Part shown: positions 54,408 through 63,360 of the stretch, piece after piece
Layout: each line of letters opens with the position of its first letter
Numbering within the stretch: the first letter of the stretch is position 1
Assembly: GCA_028873595.1 (NCBI GenBank)
Contig: JAPPOV010000036.1
Span: 29,759-93,758, forward strand
DNA from: Gemmatimonadota bacterium
GTDB lineage: Bacteria; Gemmatimonadota; Gemmatimonadetes; Longimicrobiales; Gaopeijiaceae
DNA length: 64,000 nt
Reading direction: 5' to 3'
Program-made: the position numbers and the translations under genes
Notes under the pieces: model-generated
Seen by the model: the letters and a program-made list of their open reading frames with translations, nothing else
What the model was told of the DNA's origin: nothing
The model's database searches: none

Positions 54408-55031
54408 TCAGCGTCTCCCGCCGGTTCTTCTACCAATGGAGAGCCGTTCCGGCGTGTCTTGATCGAGCTGTGCATGCGCCTCTTCGAGGCGAGCGTCAGC
54501 GAGTGCGACTTCCCCGGCAAAGACCTGCTCGAGCGCCCGGCATCCCCGGGTTTCCAGCGCAGAAAGATCACGCGCCAATGATCGAGCCGCGTGGACCGTG
54601 AGGTCTCTATGCCGGTACTCGTGCGACCGAATCGCATCCTCGATGACTCGCCACGACGCACGCTCCTCTTCCGGACGCAGGGCCTCGCCGGGCCATGACG
54701 GCAACGTAATTCGCACCTGAACGGTGAGCGTCAGGTCCGAGACACGGCAACGCCCACCCACACCGATCGGCCGCCATGTCGGCCGGATGTGGTATTCGGT
54801 AAGCCCTTGAGACATCTGCCCGCCTGCGCCCGGTAGCCGCGTATGGTTGAGACGGGAAATCACGTCCGAGAGGCTTGAGTCCGGGAGCACGTAGAACGCC
54901 TCGGACAATTCGACTCGAACCATGTCATCCGGCTCGCCAATCTGCGCCCAGAGCGGGATTCCCTGCGTCATGAACGCTAACCCGACGAGGGCGCCGATGG
55001 TCAGCGAACGCCTCACGACAAGACCGCTCAT
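54408..55031 (-). CDS. DUF922-like exported putative metalloprotease
   Basis: 207 residues with an N-terminal hydrophobic signal (TIGALVGLAFMTQGIPLWAQ). The DUF922 pattern is visible: YHIRPTWRP, LTVQVRITLPSWPGE and the candidate zinc motif SHEYRHRDL. Family proteins are predicted secreted proteases. It follows rseP by 4 nt and is the last gene of the sigma/rplM-to-rseP run. Confidence 0.75.
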   Translation of the reverse strand: MSGLVVRRSLTIGALVGLAFMTQGIPLWAQIGEPDDMVRVELSEAFYVLPDSSLSDVISRLNHTRLPGAGGQMSQGLTEYHIRPTWRPIGVGGRCRVSDLTLTVQVRITLPSWPGEALRPEEERASWRVIEDAIRSHEYRHRDLTVHAARSLARDLSALETRGCRALEQVFAGEVALADARLEEAHAQLDQDTPERLSIGRRTGGRR

Positions 55032-55035
55032 GCGA

Positions 55036-56397
55036 TCAGATCCCGAAGAGCCTCAGCACGTCGTTGGATAGAGCCCAGAGCATGATGCCGACGATGATGA
55101 AGAAGCCGACGTTGCTCCATTTCAACCTTTGCTCGACACTCAATGCACGTCCACCACGGATCGCCTCAACGGCCAGGAACACCAGGTGCCCCCCATCCAG
55201 GATGGGGATGGGCAGCAAGTTGAGGACAGCAAGGTTCACGCTGAACAGCGCCATGAAGCTCAGGAAACTGTCCAGGCCGGCTTCGGCGGCCTGACCGGAC
55301 GCTTCCCCGATCGTGACAATACTGCCCAGCGACCGGGGTGAGACCCCTCCCGTCACGAGGTCTCGCAAGAAGCCGAGAATGATCCCGGTCACGACTACCG
55401 TTTCCTGGTATCCGGCCACCACCGCTCGTCCCATCGATACGGGCTCGTACGTCATCTCGATGATGGGTGGACGAATCCCTGCGCGGCCGATCATTCGAGA
55501 GGCACCGTCGGGGCCGGTTTCTTCGACAGCATCGAGTGTGAAGGCTCGAACCAGTTCGCCTCCGTCACGGTCAATCGTCAACTCCACCCTCTCGCCGGGC
55601 CGAGCCCGCACCTCGTCCACAAAGTCGTACCACCCGGCCGTCGTCTGGCTATTCACCGCGGTGACGCGGTCACCTACCTCCAGGCCGGCCCGAGCGGCCG
55701 GCGAGCCCGGCTCGGTAATTCCGACGCCGGATTCAAGCCAGACGGCCACAGACCCGTATAAAGACCTCCGCTCCTCTTCAGTGACCGGGATGCGGATCTC
55801 GAGGCTGCGCGTCGGCTCGACGAGGTCGACCCGCACAGGGCCTGGCTCACCTTCCAGGAAAGCGCGCTGAATGTCGCCCCAATGCTCCATCGGCTCACCA
55901 CCGATCCGCACGAAGCGGCTGCCGCGCTCAATCGAGGCCAGCGCCTCGGTCCCGGGGGGCAGCGTGCTCTCCACGATCCGACCCATGCGGGTGCTGTCGT
56001 AGTGACGCTCGCCATAGTTCGCTGCGAGGAACGTGTACACCCCGAAAGCGAAGAGCATGTTCATGATCACGCCCGCGGAGATCACCAGCGTACGAGCCCA
56101 TATCGGCTTGGCGTCGAAGTCACGGTCGCTGGGCTCCCGCTTCGGCCCCGGTGCCTCACCACCCTCGATCTGCTCCATCATCTCATCGTCCATGCCACCC
56201 ATCTTCACGTATCCGCCCAGCGGGATGGCACTGATGATGTATTCCGTCTCACCTCGCGTGAATCCGAATACGCGGGGGCCAAGGCCGATCGAGAATCGCT
56301 GAACTTCGATACCGACGGCCTTCGCCGCCCAGAAGTGGCCGAGTTCATGCACGAAGATCAGCACACCGAGCACAATGACGGTCGCAAGTACGGTCAT
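55036..56397 (-). CDS. rseP: Site-2 zinc metalloprotease RseP
   Basis: 453 residues. HELGH (17-21) lies in the first membrane helix, followed by the GxG-like IPLGGYVKMGG, two PDZ-type regions (about 140-330), and the third metal ligand motif LNLLPIPILDGGHLVFL near the C-terminus. It performs regulated intramembrane cleavage, for example of anti-sigma factors. The ATG at 56397 overlaps the dxr stop (ATGA), the classical dxr-rseP order. Confidence 0.96.
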   Translation of the reverse strand: MTVLATVIVLGVLIFVHELGHFWAAKAVGIEVQRFSIGLGPRVFGFTRGETEYIISAIPLGGYVKMGGMDDEMMEQIEGGEAPGPKREPSDRDFDAKPIWARTLVISAGVIMNMLFAFGVYTFLAANYGERHYDSTRMGRIVESTLPPGTEALASIERGSRFVRIGGEPMEHWGDIQRAFLEGEPGPVRVDLVEPTRSLEIRIPVTEEERRSLYGSVAVWLESGVGITEPGSPAARAGLEVGDRVTAVNSQTTAGWYDFVDEVRARPGERVELTIDRDGGELVRAFTLDAVEETGPDGASRMIGRAGIRPPIIEMTYEPVSMGRAVVAGYQETVVVTGIILGFLRDLVTGGVSPRSLGSIVTIGEASGQAAEAGLDSFLSFMALFSVNLAVLNLLPIPILDGGHLVFLAVEAIRGGRALSVEQRLKWSNVGFFIIVGIMLWALSNDVLRLFGI

Positions 56398-57542
56398 GAC
56401 TTCCTTCCCTCTTCCGCTGCAACAGCGCGGGCCGCCGCATCCACGGCGATCACATCGTCGAGATCTCGAGGCTCATCCGCCCCGATTCGGTCCATTGTCC
56501 TTCGAACCACTTCGGGAATACCCGTGAAGCGGATCCGATCTTCCAAGAATGCCTGAACGGCAATTTCGTTCCCGGCGTTGTACACCGCGGGCGCGCAGCC
56601 GCTCCGCCGACCGGCCTCTACCCCGAGCGAGAACATGGGAAAAGCCTCATGATCGATCTCCTCGAAGGTGAGAGGCGAGGAGCGTACCGGATCATAGGTT
56701 CGCAGCGCCTTGTCATCGACCCGGTTTGGATAGTCGAGCGCGTACAGAATCGGGAGTTCCATCGTGGGGAACCCCAACTGCGCCAGCACGGAGCCGTCCA
56801 CGAACTCCACGAAAGAGTGGATGACGGACTGAGGGTGTACGACTGCAGCGATGCGATCGTACCCGAGGCCGTACAGGAAATGTGCTTCAACCACCTCCAG
56901 CGCCTTGTTGGCCAGCGTTGCCGAGTCGATGGTGATCTTCGCCCCCATGTCCCACGTAGGATGTCGAAGCGCCGCTGCAGCCTTTACATCCGCCAGGTCT
57001 TGCGCCCGCCGACCACGAAAGGGCCCCCCGGAGGCCGTCAGAGTAACTCGCTGTACGTCGTCGCCACGGGTGCCCTGCAGGCATTGCAGAATCGCCGAGT
57101 GTTCGGAGTCGATGGGGACGATCTCCCCCCCACCTCGCTCCGCCGCAGAGAGCACGAGCGCACCACCGGCGACGAGGGACTCCTTGTTCGCGAGCGCAAG
57201 CCGATGGCCGGCCTCGAGCGCGGCTAGGGTCGGCCTCAGCCCTGCGGCTCCGACCAGGGAGTTAAGCACGACATCCACGTCCGGATCGGCCGATACCTCG
57301 AGCATGGCGTCGATCCCTCGACGCCACATCGTACCCTCATGCTGCCCGGAGGGGGCTTCGACCGATTCGTCACACAGCACGGCCGTTGCCGGCCGGAATT
57401 CGGCCACCTGAGCGGCGAGGGTGGCGGCACTTCGGTTGGCAACGAGTGCCTTGAGCTGGAAGCGGTCGGGATGTCGTCGCACGACCGCCAGAGCGCTCCG
57501 GCCGATCGAGCCTGTGGATCCCAGAATCGCGACCCGGATCAC
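56394..57542 (-). CDS. dxr: 1-deoxy-D-xylulose 5-phosphate reductoisomerase
   Basis: 382 residues. NADPH loop AILGSTGSIGRSALAVV; ALANKESLVAGG, IVPIDSEHSAI, TASGGPFRG and HPTWDMGAKITIDSATLANK form the metal and substrate site. It makes MEP for isoprenoid precursors, feeding UppS encoded nearby. GTG start at 57542 overlaps the cdsA stop (GTGA). Confidence 0.98.
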   Translation of the reverse strand: MIRVAILGSTGSIGRSALAVVRRHPDRFQLKALVANRSAATLAAQVAEFRPATAVLCDESVEAPSGQHEGTMWRRGIDAMLEVSADPDVDVVLNSLVGAAGLRPTLAALEAGHRLALANKESLVAGGALVLSAAERGGGEIVPIDSEHSAILQCLQGTRGDDVQRVTLTASGGPFRGRRAQDLADVKAAAALRHPTWDMGAKITIDSATLANKALEVVEAHFLYGLGYDRIAAVVHPQSVIHSFVEFVDGSVLAQLGFPTMELPILYALDYPNRVDDKALRTYDPVRSSPLTFEEIDHEAFPMFSLGVEAGRRSGCAPAVYNAGNEIAVQAFLEDRIRFTGIPEVVRRTMDRIGADEPRDLDDVIAVDAAARAVAAEEGRKS

Positions 57543-58426
57543 GTGAAGGTCGCCACGAGCACCAGCAGTCCATACGAAGCCGGAATCGTGAACACCAGCG
57601 AATCGATGCGGTCCAGCACTCCGCCATGTCCCGGAAAGAGCGTACCAGAGTCTTTCACGCCGGCCTCACGCTTGAAGACGGACTCGAGGAGGTCGCCCGT
57701 CACCGCGAGGAGGCCGAGGATGGCTCCGATCGCGGCAAACGGGAGCACGCCGATCTCAGCGAGTGCGGGCAACCGTTCCTGAACAAGGAAGAGCCAGGCA
57801 ACGGCAGTCACGGCCCCGCCCACCAGATTGGCCCAGAAGCCTACCCACGACTTGTTGGGGGAGATGCTCGGGGCGAGTCTTGCCCGTCCCTTGCCCCACG
57901 TCGTGCCCGCGAAATACGCCGACGCGTCACCAATCCACGTGGCTGCGAGGGGGAGCGCGACGACGAAGAGTGGTGCGAGTGGGTCGGAGGTGTCGACGGC
58001 CCATGCCTGCGTTTCGGGCAGCGCGAGAAGCATGGGTAGAAACGCGAGCGCGAGTCCTGAGTAGATGGAACCGAAGACGGTCACCGCTGCGACCGACAGC
58101 GGATTTCCTTGCGGACCGCGGGTCCGCATCGCCTCGAGCCCCGCAATGACCCCCGCTCCCATCACCAGGGTGAGCGCAAACGGAGCAAACTCCCGGAAGC
58201 CAGGGCGCCACGCACCCAGCAAGACGAATAGCGCCGCGGACGAGATCCCAACCCATTGGATCGGGCGGATTTCCTTCTCGGCAGCGAGCCGATAGACCTC
58301 ATGGGCGCCCCAGCCGGCGAACACCGCCAGGGGGACAGCCACGAACCACCCACCCACATACGCGAGCCCGAGCACGATCGGGATCGCCACGGCTGCGACA
58401 GCCACACGCTTGGAAAGCTCGTTCAC
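57539..58426 (-). CDS. cdsA: Phosphatidate cytidylyltransferase
   Basis: 295 residues with about eight membrane helices. The CdsA signature is near the C-terminus: SVFKREAGVKDSGTLFPGHG followed by GVLDRIDSL. It makes CDP-diacylglycerol for phospholipid synthesis. The start is GTG at 58426, 10 nt after the uppS stop. Confidence 0.95.
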   Translation of the reverse strand: MNELSKRVAVAAVAIPIVLGLAYVGGWFVAVPLAVFAGWGAHEVYRLAAEKEIRPIQWVGISSAALFVLLGAWRPGFREFAPFALTLVMGAGVIAGLEAMRTRGPQGNPLSVAAVTVFGSIYSGLALAFLPMLLALPETQAWAVDTSDPLAPLFVVALPLAATWIGDASAYFAGTTWGKGRARLAPSISPNKSWVGFWANLVGGAVTAVAWLFLVQERLPALAEIGVLPFAAIGAILGLLAVTGDLLESVFKREAGVKDSGTLFPGHGGVLDRIDSLVFTIPASYGLLVLVATFT

Positions 58427-58436
58427 CGTCGGGTAC

Positions 58437-59192
58437 TCAGGAGGCTTCGATGCCGGCGCCGACGCGACCGAAGCGACGTTCTCTGCGCTGAAAATCGAGG
58501 ACCGCCTCGAAAAGGTGCTCCCGGTGGAAGTCCGGCCAGAAAACCGGGGAGATGTGAAGCTCCGTGTACGCGAGCTGCCAAAGCATGAAGTTGCTGATCC
58601 GATGTTCTCCTGACGTCCGGATCAGTAAGTCCGGACTCGGAAGGCCACGTGTGAAGAGCAAGTCCTCCACCATCGTGTTGTCGATGTCGTCCGGATCCAG
58701 GTGACCGGCTTGAACACGATCCGCGAGTGTACGTGCAACGCGCAGAATCTCCTCCCGCCCGCCGTAAGAGATCATCAGGTTCAGACGAAGCGACTCCCCT
58801 CCTCGCGTGCCTTCGACGATCTCCAGTACCGCGGAGCGGGTCGATTCGTCGACACGTTCCAGATCACCGAGCACGTGAACTTCTACACCCTGACGACGCA
58901 ACTCCGTCCGTTCCTTCCTGGCGTAGAGTTGCAGCAGTCCCATCAGGGCAGACACTTCTTGAGCCGGGCGCTTCCAGTTTTCTGTCGAGAAGGCGAAGAG
59001 TGTGAGGATGTCGACCCCTGCTTCGACGGCACCCTCAACGACCTCCCGCACGGACTTCATGCCCTCGCGATGACCAAGATGACGCGGCAGACCACGCTCC
59101 CTAGCCCAGCGCCCATTCCCATCCATGATGACCGCGACATGAGATGGGACGGTACCGCCGAGACGGACCCGGTCGAGAAGATCGGAGGCCAT
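58437..59192 (-). CDS. uppS: Isoprenyl transferase (undecaprenyl diphosphate synthase)
   Basis: 251 residues. VAVIMDGNGRWARERGLPR, GHREGMKSVREVV, TLFAFSTENWKRP and the C-terminal LLIRTSGEHRISNFMLWQ with ELHISPVFWPDF are the conserved cis-prenyltransferase regions. It makes the lipid carrier for peptidoglycan. It starts 1 nt after the frr stop region. Confidence 0.97.
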   Translation of the reverse strand: MASDLLDRVRLGGTVPSHVAVIMDGNGRWARERGLPRHLGHREGMKSVREVVEGAVEAGVDILTLFAFSTENWKRPAQEVSALMGLLQLYARKERTELRRQGVEVHVLGDLERVDESTRSAVLEIVEGTRGGESLRLNLMISYGGREEILRVARTLADRVQAGHLDPDDIDNTMVEDLLFTRGLPSPDLLIRTSGEHRISNFMLWQLAYTELHISPVFWPDFHREHLFEAVLDFQRRERRFGRVGAGIEAS

Positions 59193-59193
59193 G

Positions 59194-59745
59194 CTAAATG
59201 GCCATCACCTCTTCTTCTTTCGCCTTCAGCAGACCTTCGATCTTGTCGGTGTACTCGTGCGTCAGCTTCTCGAGCTGGTCCTCACGCCGCCGGCCCTCGT
59301 CCTCGCCAATCTCGTGCTCCTTCACGAGATCGTGGATCTCTTCTCGTACCGTGCGGCGAGCGTGACGAATGGAGACGCGACCTTCCTCCGCCATCTTGTG
59401 GAGGATCTTCACGAACTCTTTGCGGCGTTCCTCGTTGAGGGGCGGAATCGGCACCCGGATCACAGTACCGTCATTCATCGGGTTCAGGCCGAGGTCCGAC
59501 GTCATGATCGCCTTCTCGATGTCGCCGAGCAGCGTCTTGTCGAATGGCTGGACCAGAATCAGACTCGGTTCTGGCGTCCCAACTGTAGCCACCTGGTTCA
59601 ACGGCATCTGAGAGCCATACGCCTCGACTCTGACCGAGTCGAGGAGCGCGGGCGTGGCCTTTCCCGTACGGACAGTCGCGAACTCGCGGCGAATCGCCTC
59701 GAGCGCGTCCTCCATGCGCTTCTTGCCTTCTTCGACGGTCGCCAT
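59194..59745 (-). CDS. frr: Ribosome recycling factor
   Basis: 183 residues, standard length. GKATPALLDSVRVEAYGSQM, LNQVATVGTPEP, GTVIRVPIPPLNEERRKEF and the C-terminal KLTHEYTDKIEGLLKAKEEE are typical. It splits post-termination ribosomes with EF-G. It lies 61 nt downstream of pyrH. Confidence 0.98.
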   Translation of the reverse strand: MATVEEGKKRMEDALEAIRREFATVRTGKATPALLDSVRVEAYGSQMPLNQVATVGTPEPSLILVQPFDKTLLGDIEKAIMTSDLGLNPMNDGTVIRVPIPPLNEERRKEFVKILHKMAEEGRVSIRHARRTVREEIHDLVKEHEIGEDEGRRREDQLEKLTHEYTDKIEGLLKAKEEEVMAI

Positions 59746-59806
59746 CTGCGTCTCCAGAGTGCGTAGAGCGTTACATGGGGCGGCCAGGAGCCACCCCGTA
59801 TGTCTG

Positions 59807-60532
59807 TTACGAAACTAGTGTGCCCACCCGCTCACCACGAATCGCGTTCGCGACAGCTCCGCGATCGCTCAGATTGAGCACGATGATCGGGAGATCGTTC
59901 TCCTTACAAAGCGCGACGGCCGCGGCATCCATCACGGCGAGTTCGCGCTGAACGACCTCCTGAAAGGAAATCTCCGGGATAAACTCCGCCGTGGGGTCCT
60001 TCACGGGATCTGCCGTGTACACCCCCTGCACTTTCGTCGCCTTGATGACGACGTCGGACTCCATCTCGATAGCACGAAGAACCGCAGCGGTGTCGGTCGA
60101 GAAGTACGGATTTCCGGTTCCGGCCGCGAAGAGCACGACTCGCCCCTTCTCCATATGTCGCATGGCGCGACGCCGAATGTATGGCTCCGCAATCTCTTCC
60201 ATCCGAATCGCCGTCATGACCCGGGTCTCCACGCCTTTGGCTTCCAGGAGATCCTGGACCCCGAGTGCGTTGATCACCGTTCCGAGCATCCCCATGTAAT
60301 CGGCCTGTACGCGGTCCATACGACCACCTTTCGAGGCAATCGCACCGCGCACAATGTTGCCACCGCCAATGACGATCCCGAGTGAGACCCCCATCTCGAC
60401 CAGCGATCGGATCTCGTCCGTCAGCCGATCGACGACCGCCGGCTCGATACCGAACCCCCGCTCTCCGGCAAGCGCTTCGCCAGAGAGCTTGAGGAGGACC
60501 CTCTTGTACGGGAGTTCAGCCTGAGCTGCCAT
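59807..60532 (-). CDS. pyrH: Uridylate kinase
   Basis: 241 residues of the amino-acid-kinase fold: RVLLKLSGEALAGERGFGI, GIVIGGGNIVRGA, DYMGMLGTVINALGVQD and GTGNPYFSTDTAAVLRA. It phosphorylates UMP. The ATG at 60532 is preferred over the adjacent TTG at 60535. It starts 3 nt after the tsf stop. Confidence 0.98.
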   Translation of the reverse strand: MAAQAELPYKRVLLKLSGEALAGERGFGIEPAVVDRLTDEIRSLVEMGVSLGIVIGGGNIVRGAIASKGGRMDRVQADYMGMLGTVINALGVQDLLEAKGVETRVMTAIRMEEIAEPYIRRRAMRHMEKGRVVLFAAGTGNPYFSTDTAAVLRAIEMESDVVIKATKVQGVYTADPVKDPTAEFIPEISFQEVVQRELAVMDAAAVALCKENDLPIIVLNLSDRGAVANAIRGERVGTLVS

Positions 60533-60535
60533 CAA

Positions 60536-61132
60536 TCAGCCCTGCTCACCGATCTTCATGCGGGCGAACCGGGCGATCTCGATCTTTTCGCCAACCGTCC
60601 CCGAAACCTCGGTGATCAGCTGCTCGATCGTCTTGTCGGGATCCTTCACAAAGGGCTGCGCGAGAAGCGTGCTTTCCTTGAAGAACTTCTGCAGACGCCC
60701 CTCGACGATCTTTGCCGCAATCTCCTCGGGCTTTCCTTCTTCTTTCGCCTGCTCCATGTAGACCCCTCGCTCGCGCTCGATCACGTCGCTCGGAATCTGA
60801 TCCGGGGAGATCGAAAGCGGATTCGTGGAGGCGATGTGCATCGCGATGTCTTTCGCGAGCGCCTTGAAGTCATCGGTGTTCGCTACGAAGTCCGTTTCGC
60901 AGTTCACTTCAACGATGACGGCAGTCCGATTATCGAAGTGAACATAGCTGCCGATCGTCCCTTCGTTGGCGGACTTCTCGGCACGCTTCGCTGCCTTCGC
61001 CGCTCCCTTCGCTCGCAGGAGATCGACCGCCTTATCAATGTCCCCCTCGGTCTCGGTGAGGGCCTTCTTGCAATCCATCATCCCCGCGCCGGTCATGTCA
61101 CGGAGCTTCTTTACGTCTGCTGCGCTGATCAT
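60536..61132 (-). CDS. tsf: Elongation factor Ts (short form)
   Basis: 198 residues. VKKLRDMTGAGMMDCKKAL is the UBA/TDF motif, with VNCETDFVANTDDFKALAKD and SANEGTIGSYVHF in the core. At 198 residues it is the short Thermus-like type, lacking one core subdomain of the E. coli protein. It recycles EF-Tu. The ATG at 61132 starts MISAADVKKL. The preceding 167 nt contain three stem-loops. Confidence 0.97.
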   Translation of the reverse strand: MISAADVKKLRDMTGAGMMDCKKALTETEGDIDKAVDLLRAKGAAKAAKRAEKSANEGTIGSYVHFDNRTAVIVEVNCETDFVANTDDFKALAKDIAMHIASTNPLSISPDQIPSDVIERERGVYMEQAKEEGKPEEIAAKIVEGRLQKFFKESTLLAQPFVKDPDKTIEQLITEVSGTVGEKIEIARFARMKIGEQG

Positions 61133-61191
61133 CGTCGCTTCACTCACTGTGGTCGTGCTTTCTCGTGATTCACCAATTCGCACCGGTTCGT

Positions 61192-61230
61192 AAAAGAGGC
61201 GGCGGGACCTCTTCTTGGCCGCGCCGCCTC
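61192..61230 (-). terminator. Intrinsic terminator between rpsB and tsf
   Basis: On the minus strand GAGGCGGCG (61230-61222) pairs perfectly with CGCCGCCTC (61204-61196) around a 17 nt loop and is followed by TTTT (61195-61192). It should reduce transcription from rpsB into tsf. Confidence 0.65.
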
Positions 61231-61234
61231 GGTC

Positions 61235-61276
61235 GGGGGCCCGAAATGGGCTCCCTCATCCGCTCTCGAGAGCGGA
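61235..61276 (-). promoter_or_regulatory. Two further stem-loops in the rpsB-tsf gap
   Basis: TCCGCTCTCGAGAGCGGA (61259-61276) is a perfect 18 nt palindrome. GGGGGCCC (61235-61242), GAAAT, GGGCTCCC (61248-61255) is an 8 bp stem with one mismatch. Both lie after the rpsB stop and before the terminator; they may protect the rpsB 3' end or form a regulatory leader for tsf. Confidence 0.4.
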
Positions 61277-61299
61277 ACGGAGCGTCGAGCGCCCCAACG

Positions 61300-62265
61300 C
61301 TATTCCTCAGTCTTGTCGGCCTCGGGAGCAGCTTCTGCTTCAGCCGCCGGCTGTTCGGCTGACGCCTCTTCAGTTGCCGGAGCTTCCGCCGCTGGAGCTT
61401 CGGCCTCTGCGGCGGCAGCTGGTTCATCGTCCTTCCTGTGAGCCGCGATGACTTCCGGGCGTGGACGACGCTTCCGGCGGGGACGGCGGCGTTTCGGCGC
61501 TTCCTTCTCCGTCGTCTCGCCCGTCTCCGTCGAGTACGTCGTGGCCTCCATCTCGTCGATCCGGCGACGCTCGTCAGCCGGGACCTCCCGCCTCGCCACA
61601 GCGATGGTATCGGCCATCGCCTTGGCGATCAGCGTCACGGAGCGGATTGCATCGTCATTGCCGGGAATGGGGTAATCGACGACGTCCGGGTCCGCATTGG
61701 TGTCGGTGATCGCGATGATCGGAATACCGAGTTTCTTGGCTTCCTTCACTGCGATGCCTTCCCGGCGCGCATCGACAACGAAAATTGCACCGGGGAGACG
61801 CGTCATGTCCTTCACGCCTGCCAGGTACTTGTCGAGCTTGATTCGCTCACGCTCGAGCATGAGCCGTTCTTTCTTTGTATAGAATTCGAACGCGTTTTCC
61901 TCCGCTCCGCGCTCAAGCTCCTTCAAACGGCGAATCTGCTGACGGATCGTCTGGAAGTTCGTGAGCATGCCACCGAGCCACCGGTCTGTGACCCAGTACG
62001 AGCCGCTGTTCTGCGCCTCCTGCTCGACCACGCCACGAAGCTGCTTCTTGGTGCAGACGAAGAGGACACGCTCACCCCTGAGGACAACCTCGCGAACGGC
62101 TTGCTGCGCCGCCGTCAGACGATCAAGCGTCTTGCGAAGGTCAATGATGTGAATCCCGTTTCGTTCCGTGAAGATGAATCGCTTCATCTTGGGATTCCAA
62201 CGACGGGTCTGGTGGCCGAAATGGACTCCGGCCTCGAGCAGCTGATCGAGACGTACTTCAGACAT
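61300..62265 (-). CDS. rpsB: 30S ribosomal protein S2 with long C-terminal extension
   Basis: 321 residues. The S2 core (1 to about 225) is clear: [48 protein letters not shown] and [17 protein letters not shown]. After it come about 95 extra residues: a linker, a basic block (258-270, [13 protein letters not shown]) and an Ala/Glu/Pro-rich tail (280-321). Usual S2 proteins are about 230-260 residues. It lies downstream of rpsI. Confidence 0.97.
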   Translation of the reverse strand: MSEVRLDQLLEAGVHFGHQTRRWNPKMKRFIFTERNGIHIIDLRKTLDRLTAAQQAVREVVLRGERVLFVCTKKQLRGVVEQEAQNSGSYWVTDRWLGGMLTNFQTIRQQIRRLKELERGAEENAFEFYTKKERLMLERERIKLDKYLAGVKDMTRLPGAIFVVDARREGIAVKEAKKLGIPIIAITDTNADPDVVDYPIPGNDDAIRSVTLIAKAMADTIAVARREVPADERRRIDEMEATTYSTETGETTEKEAPKRRRPRRKRRPRPEVIAAHRKDDEPAAAAEAEAPAAEAPATEEASAEQPAAEAEAAPEADKTEE

Positions 62266-62281
62266 GGCGAATCTTGTTCAT

Positions 62282-62299
62282 GGGGCCGATATACGCCCC
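62282..62299 (-). promoter_or_regulatory. Stem-loop in the rpsB leader
   Basis: GGGGC (62282-62286) and GCCCC (62295-62299) form a 5 bp stem with an 8 nt loop just upstream of rpsB, in the 77 nt rpsI-rpsB gap. S2 leader autoregulation exists in other bacteria; equivalence here is unproven. Confidence 0.3.
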
Positions 62300-62342
62300 G
62301 GTCAGGATGCAGAGCCGGGCGAGCCGACTCCGTAAAAAGAGA

Positions 62343-62738
62343 TTAACGCTTCGAGAACTGGAACCGCTTCCGTGCCTTCGGGCGGCCGGGCTTCTTGCGC
62401 TCGACCTGACGGGAGTCGCGTGTCAGCATGCCTTTCTCCCGCATGGCAGACCGAAGCTCCTCATCGTGCTCCACCAGCGCACGGGCAAGCCCCATCCGCA
62501 CGGCATCGGACTGACCCGTCAACCCACCACCGTTCACGCGAACGACGACATCGAACGTCCCATCGAGCTCGGCCACCTTTAGGGGCTCCTCGACACGGAT
62601 CTGGTGTGTCGGGCGCGGAAAATATTCCTGCATCGTACGACCGTTGACGCTCCACTCACCCTTGCCCGGGCGAAGGAGAACGCGAGCGACGGAGCGCTTA
62701 CGCCGGCCTACGGTCTGGATCTGGTCTTCAACGGCCAT
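62343..62738 (-). CDS. rpsI: 30S ribosomal protein S9
   Basis: 131 residues: VGRRKRSVARVLLRPGKGEW, VRVNGGGLTGQSDAVRMGLA and the basic C-terminal tail RKRFQFSKR that reaches the P-site tRNA. It follows rplM by 15 nt, the universal L13-S9 pair. Confidence 0.98.
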   Translation of the reverse strand: MAVEDQIQTVGRRKRSVARVLLRPGKGEWSVNGRTMQEYFPRPTHQIRVEEPLKVAELDGTFDVVVRVNGGGLTGQSDAVRMGLARALVEHDEELRSAMREKGMLTRDSRQVERKKPGRPKARKRFQFSKR

Positions 62739-62753
62739 TCATCTGTTCCTGAT

Positions 62754-63182
62754 TCAGAGGTCCAGAGGCTCGGGCTGCTGGCCCTGGTGCGGATGCTCGG
62801 TGCCGGCATAGACCTTCAGCTTCGAACGAAGCACCCGACCGAGCGCGTTCTTGGGCAGCATGCCCCTTACGGCGAGCTCAATCACCCGCTCGGGGTGGGT
62901 CTCGACCATCCTCTTGAACGGGATAAGGCGGTCACCGCCCATGTACCCGGAATGCCGAAAGTAGGTCTTCTGCTCGGCCTTGTTGCCGGTCAGGCGCACC
63001 TTTTCCGCGTTGATCACGACGACGTTGTCGCCCGTGTCCAGATGCGGGGTAAACATTGGCTTGTGCTTGCCTCGGATAACCTTGGCGATCTCGGTCGCAA
63101 GGCGGCCGAGTGGCTTGTCTGCGGCGTCAACGAGCCACCAATGGTGCTCGATGTCGTCAGCTTTCGGTGTATACGTTCTCAT
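62754..63182 (-). CDS. rplM: 50S ribosomal protein L13
   Basis: 142 residues: [56 protein letters not shown] and the [13 protein letters not shown] end. It is an early 50S assembly protein. A promoter lies about 45 nt upstream of its ATG. Confidence 0.98.
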   Translation of the reverse strand: MRTYTPKADDIEHHWWLVDAADKPLGRLATEIAKVIRGKHKPMFTPHLDTGDNVVVINAEKVRLTGNKAEQKTYFRHSGYMGGDRLIPFKRMVETHPERVIELAVRGMLPKNALGRVLRSKLKVYAGTEHPHQGQQPEPLDL

Positions 63183-63225
63183 GCCCGTGATCTACTGAGA
63201 CGGCGCTACCTGAAAAGAGCTATCA

Positions 63226-63254
63226 AAGCTAGAGGAGCCGTTCTGGAGCGTCAA
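63226..63254 (-). promoter_or_regulatory. Promoter of the rplM-rpsI operon
   Basis: TTGACG (63254-63249), 17 nt, TAGCTT (63231-63226) on the minus strand. It sits in the 178 nt gap between the sigma factor stop and rplM, which otherwise shows no gene. Confidence 0.65.
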
Positions 63255-63360
63255 CGGCCTGCGACCCTTGTCTGGCGGGGGTTTTCGGGGGGGACGAAGC
63301 GGGATCGCCCGGCCTCGGGAGATCGGCCCATTCGTGAAGTACACGGCCCGGCAGGACGAT

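Noticed and set aside
63183..63360. Possible tRNA or small RNA gene between the sigma factor and rplM
   Set aside because: No cloverleaf, TTC-arm or CCA end is visible; the stretch is explained by the rplM promoter.
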